The notes under the pieces: generated by a model
What the model was told of the DNA's origin: nothing
What the model saw: the letters and a program-made list of their open reading frames with translations, nothing else
Databases searched by the model: none
Origin: Solanum dulcamara
Taxonomy: Eukaryota; Streptophyta; Magnoliopsida; Solanales; Solanaceae
DNA: 64,000 bases
Direction: 5' to 3'
NCBI RefSeq assembly: GCF_947179165.1
Contig: NC_077242.1
Coordinates: 22,787,097-22,851,096 of the forward strand
Part shown: positions 59,701 to 64,000 of the stretch, piece after piece
How the letters are laid out: each line of letters begins with the position of its first letter
Position numbering within the stretch: position 1 is the stretch's first letter
Translations under genes and position numbers: made by a program

Positions 59701-59907
59701 TGTTATAAAACTATATAAAACAATAAGAAGAAAGTAGTAGGGAGAAGAGAGAAGACTTCTTATTCATCTTGAGGGATATTTAAGAATGAATTACAATGAA
59801 GGAAAACTCCTTTATTTATAGAAAAAAACTGACTTGCTAGATTCCTAACTTTGCTCCCACAAATCCACATAATAGACATTCACTATAATACAAATATGTT
59901 TATAACA
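59701..59907 (-). mobile_element. 5' LTR (207 bp) of the minus-strand copia-type element
   Basis: TGTTATAAAAC...TTTATAACA, homologous to 52104-52320 over its outer parts; the middle differs by several small changes. ATATC follows at 59908-59912, matching 52099-52103. This makes 52104-59907 one insertion. Confidence 0.85.
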
Positions 59908-59912
59908 ATATC

Positions 59913-61107
59913 TTAATTTTTCTGTAAATTTAAAATTATATTTCAAATAGACAAAAAATAATAATAATTTATAAATCTCCCTTTAGGTTTAACTTCATGA
60001 TATCAATCTTCTTGTATGATTTTTATGGTATATATTCTACTTATCTTTCTTATTTTAATTTGTTTGTAACAATTAATTATTCTAACAAAATTTTCACATA
60101 TATTAAATAAGTACTACAATTTAATCAATTTACCTTTTGTAATATCACTCTTTTTGATAAATTAATTTGAGAAACATAACTAAGAAACGATGAACACATA
60201 ATTAAGCAATCTATATCTATATATAACATAAAAAAGAAACATAAACAAGATAATGTGACACCAGCTTTCATTTGTATTTATTTTTTTCTCCTTTTTTGTC
60301 ATTTCTCTCTACATTCATTTGTTATAAAATAACAAGTCTTTTTTTAAACTGTCTTTATCATATTAAATGTTCTATCTTAAAAGTTTTCAGATAATGAAGA
60401 GTTATTACATACAAATTCTATAATGAAAGTCAGCATATACGCTTGAATTGTTTTACATTTATTTTGCTAATTATATTTCTATTGTGTTTTCTTTTTCATT
60501 TTTCATTTTTAACAAATATTTAATATTTATTGCTTTAATAAAGGAAGAAAATTAAGAGTTGTAATGGACAATGAAGGGTTACCATATGTGGATTATAAAT
60601 ATAATATTTGTTATGTGCATTCTTGGATATCATTTTTATTTTTGTTCAAGATGATTTTGCCATTGCAATAAACTCTTAGTTTTTTTTTTCCTTTTGATCA
60701 TTTACATTCTTTATGTTTCAACTTTTTAGTAATTGTTGCTTCTATTTATCTACATGGGTTTTGACTGAATTTTAGATTGAAATATCAATTTTAAAAATGC
60801 CATCGCAAATTACAAGACCAACAACAATGACTTTTAGCGAATATACTTGGTACAAGATACATTTTATAGTATAATAGAAATCATAATTATGTCATTTGTT
60901 ATGTGCATTCTGTAACATCTCTCTATGGCCTAAAAAACTATTTATTTTTCCTTTTTTTATTTAATTATTAATCCTTTTTATATATTAAAAATTAAAAGGT
61001 CACATTTTCATAATTCATAACTCTTCAATTTCATAACCTGTATTTTTAATAATTGCCAAAACTTTCATTGCTTTTATGTCTATATCCCCAAACATAAGTG
61101 TGTGACT
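59913..61107. other. AT-rich spacer, no recognised gene
   Basis: Very AT-rich. One phrase, TTTGTTATGTGCATTCT, occurs twice (about 60607 and 60897). TGTAACATCTCTC at about 60911 resembles a gypsy LTR start, but no matching end is seen. Nothing else is supported. Confidence 0.5.
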
Positions 61108-62855
61108 CTCTCTATCCTAATCTGAACATGAGGCAAGGTATGTGGTTAGAGTTATTGAAAGACTATGACATCACCATTCTTTATTATCCGGGCAAAGCTA
61201 ATGTGGTAGCAGATGCCCCAAGTCACAAAGCATCTAGTATGGGTAGTTTGGCCTTCCTTAAGGTGGATGAGAGCCTTTAGCTTTGGAGGTTCAGTCATTA
61301 GCTAGGAAGTTGGTCCGACTTGATATTTCTACACATCATTGAATTTTGGCCTGTGTGATGGCTAGATCTACTTTGATGCACCAAATTCGTACACAGTAGT
61401 TTGAGGATGACAAGTTGAGGGCCATTCGAGATAAAGTGTTGAGAGTTGAAACTAAATCAGTCTCTCTTATTCGGAGGGAGTTTTGAGGATTAATGGTTGC
61501 ATTTGTGTGTCCAAGATTGGTGATTGGGTACGTATGATACTGAAAGAGGCTTATTGTTCCAAGTATTCTATTCACCTGGGAGTGGCAAAGATGTTTCATG
61601 ACTTGAAGCAATATTATTGGTGATGTGACATGAAGAGGGAAATTTTTGATTTTGTGTCTAAGTGTTTGAACTACTAACAGATGAAGTACGAGCATCAGAA
61701 ACTGTGAGGTCCTATGCAAAGGATTCCCATTCCTGAGTTGAAGTGGGAGCGTATTACTATGGATTTTATTTCTGGATAACTCATGGCATTGGGTAAGTAT
61801 GACTCTATTTGGTGATTGTGGATCGATTAACCAACTTAGACCATTTCCTCCCAGTGAAAACTAGTTACAATGCGGAGCAGTTAGCTAGGATCTACCTTAG
61901 TGAGATTATTAGGTTGCATAGGATGCCTATCTCTATTATGTCAGATCGGGGTTTAGTGTTCACCTCTCACTTTTGAGAGGCATTGCAACATGGTTTGGGT
62001 ATGCGACTAGATGTTAGTTCAGCATTTCATCCCCAGAGCATTGCCCGGTCTGAGCGGACTATTCAGGTATTGAAAGATATGCTTAGGGACTGTGTGATTG
62101 ATTTTGGTGCCCGATGGGATCGACACTTGCCCTTAGTGGAGTTCACCTATAATAACAGTTATCACTCAAACATTCAAATGGCATTATTTGAGGCATCGTA
62201 TGGTCATAGGTGTCGATCACCCATTGGGTGGTTTGATTTAGTTATGATTGATGCGTTGCATACTGACTTACTCAAGGAGTTTATAAAGAGGGTATGCTTG
62301 ATTCAGATTCGACTATTGACAGCCCAGAGTCGTCAAAAGAGCTACGCTGATAGGAGGGTTCATCCCTAATAATTTATGGTGGGTGATTGTGTGTGGTGAG
62401 AATATCGCCCATGAAGGATGTGATGAGATTTGAGAAGAAGGGAAGGCTTAGCCCGAGGTTCGTTGGCCCATTTGAGATTCTGAGAAGAGTGGGTGGGGTG
62501 GCTTATGAGTTGGCCTTACCCCCTAGATTGTCAGTTGTCCATCCGATATTTCATATCTCTATGCTTCGAAAGTATATACCGGATGAGTCCCAAGTGATTT
62601 CTTATGATGTGGTAGAGTTGGGTCTGGATTTGACTTATTAGGAGGAGCCGATAACTATCCTAGATAAGCAACTTCGTAGGCTTAGGACCAAAGAGATCAC
62701 TTCGGTCAAGGTGAAGTATCGACATCAGCCTATTGAGTAGGCGACATAGGAGTTATAGTCTGATATTCGAACCTGGTACTCTCCACTTTTTGAGACTCTA
62801 GGTACTTTTCTTATTCTAATGTTCGAGGACGAACATCATTTTTAGTGATGGATAT
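61108..62855 (+). pseudogene. Gypsy chromovirus G pol 3' half: RNase H end, integrase, chromodomain
   Basis: 5' truncated. It starts within RNase H (NLNMRQGMWLELLKDYDI, then YYPGKANVVADAPSHK). In integrase the DDE residues are all present: ITMDFI near 61758, SDRGLVFTSHF with Asp at 61944, and ARSERTIQ with Glu at 62052, 35 residues later. FW reads F-stop. The frame 61983-62369 continues to FEASYGHRCRSPIGWF; 62387-62641 carries RFVGPFEILRRVGGVAYEL, then HPIFHISMLRKYIP. The chromodomain is degraded (LRTKEITSVKVKYRHQPIE-stop-AT). The tail TTCGAGGACGAACATCATT precedes the LTR. Confidence 0.9.
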
Positions 62856-64000
62856 TGTAATGACCTTGAGGGTCATTATCAGAAATTTTTACAAAATTAC
62901 CATTTTACCCCTTTTGTTAGTGCCTCTGAGTGTTATTTGATCAGTTTGTGTAGTTGAATGTGTCAATATCTTAATGGATTTTAAATCGGGCAAGTTTTTG
63001 AGTTTGGTTTTTAGTACCAACTGAATCTATGGGTCTCAAAATGGGATTTCGTTAGTTCCATCGTCTCCGAAATATGGAAATTGTTCTAGGAGTGTCTTCA
63101 TTTTCGAATTTGGAGTTGTATCGTGAAATTGAGGTTTCAAGTTGAAAAGTTTGGTTTTAAATGAGTTAAACTTGACTTTGGTCAACAAATCGAGTTTGGA
63201 GACTCAGATTGAGTTTCTAATAATTCTAATGGTTTCATAGGGTGATTCTAATGCTAGAAACAACTTCGTTGAAATTTTTAGAGGTTCCGAGTGTATTTTG
63301 GGTATTTTAAGTGTCGAAACTAGTTAAGTTATGACTTATCAGATTTTGGATCAAAGAGACCTCGAATTTAAATTCCAATGATTTCATTGAGTCCAAAATA
63401 TCAAATTTAGTAGGATGGCATATAAAGTTTGTATATACGAGATTCCGAACGAATCTCGAGGGTCCGATCAGAGAATTTGAGTTTGGATTCTGCTAGTTTC
63501 TGGTACAACTTACTTTTGTTCATCGTGATCGCGACCTTAGGCCACGTGATAACAATGTGTCATGATTTTTGTGTTTGGTATTGCAAGGGGTTGTTTGAGG
63601 TCGCGATAGTCTTTTCCATCCCGTCTCCTTCGCGATCACGATGCACATTTCACCTAAATAGTGTTCAACTTCGGGGAAAACCCCCATTTCCTCCATTGTT
63701 GAGTCTTTGGAGCTTGGAGAGGCGATTTGAGAAGAGGTTTTCAAGTAAAATTATTGGTAAGTGAATTTTGACCTAAAAGCTTTCTTTTGAATAAATGATT
63801 TGGTGATTTCAACCCCTAATTTTTAGTTTCAAACCTCAATTTTTTTATTTTCTTTCCTAACCCAAATTTAAGGAAAATGATGATTTCTAACTCATTTTGT
63901 ATTATATTTTTATGATTTTTTCACCAATGAGATCCTTATTACTAGTAGAATGAGATTTTATAAGAAATTTTCAGTGGCAGTTTTGTTGATGCATTACTCT
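62856..64000 (+). mobile_element. 3' LTR of chromovirus G, cut by window end
   Basis: Starts TGTAATGACCTTGAGGG directly after the element tail. It is parallel to the minus-strand solo LTR 36643-39251 and, more distantly, to LTRs A, B and C of the non-coding array: shared blocks GTTCTAGGAG, GACTTTGGTCAA, GTCCAAAAT, TTTAGTAGG, ACGAATC(C/T)CGAGGGTCC. A CpG-rich module with GATCGCGA motifs lies at 63520-63650. From the solo copy, its full length should be about 2.6 kb. Confidence 0.85.

Noticed and set aside
60911..60925. Possible LTR start TGTAACATCTC
   Set aside because: No matching end, partner LTR or target duplication could be found before 61108.

Overview
The window reads as plant nuclear DNA made almost wholly of nested transposable elements. 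I find no intact host gene, no rRNA or tRNA gene and no CRISPR. The element types (Ty1/copia, Ty3/gypsy chromoviruses with very long LTRs, an L1-type LINE, Mutator-like MITEs) and the AT-rich, CpG-depleted composition point to a dicot. The repeat styles remind me of Solanaceae (pepper, tomato or tobacco group); this is inference from memory and was not checked by search.

Region 1-32482 is one nest. The oldest layer is a minus-strand Ty1/copia element (pieces 701-1646, 4656-6374, 10691-12289, 32292-32482). It was split by (a) a D-family LTR running in from beyond the window (1-700), (b) a 3-kb solo LTR (1647-4655, TSD CTAGG), (c) an internally deleted element of the same family (6375-10690, TSD GTCCT), and (d) a 20-kb tandem array LTR-internal-LTR-internal-LTR of a non-coding element (12290-32291, candidate TSD ACAAC). 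That array holds two later insertions: a minus-strand solo LTR (19623-21361) in its middle LTR, and a poly(A)-tailed, repeat-rich retroposon (about 28678-30642) in its last LTR.

Region 32483-44307 holds a MULE-like MITE (32721-33641), a D-family solo LTR (34892-39535, TSD GATGA) with another solo LTR inside it (36643-39251, TSD AGGTA), a modular 72-bp repeat, unrecognised AT-rich sequence and a second MITE (42879-43852).

Region 44308-51768 is a fold-back element split by a complete but decayed Ty3/gypsy chromovirus (44578-51436) with recognisable gag, protease, RT, RNase H, integrase and chromodomain.

Region 52104-59907 is a minus-strand copia-type element with both short LTRs and identical ATATC target duplications. 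Its interior is non-coding and carries a LINE 3' end, a D-family LTR fragment and a MITE with a perfect 9-bp duplication. Region 61108-64000 is the 3' half of a second chromovirus and the start of its 3' LTR. That LTR is homologous to the LTRs of the non-coding array, so this lineage is a plausible source of the proteins that moved it.

All protein-coding remnants carry stops or frameshifts. What is informative here is the architecture: target duplications, LTR promoters and shared modules.
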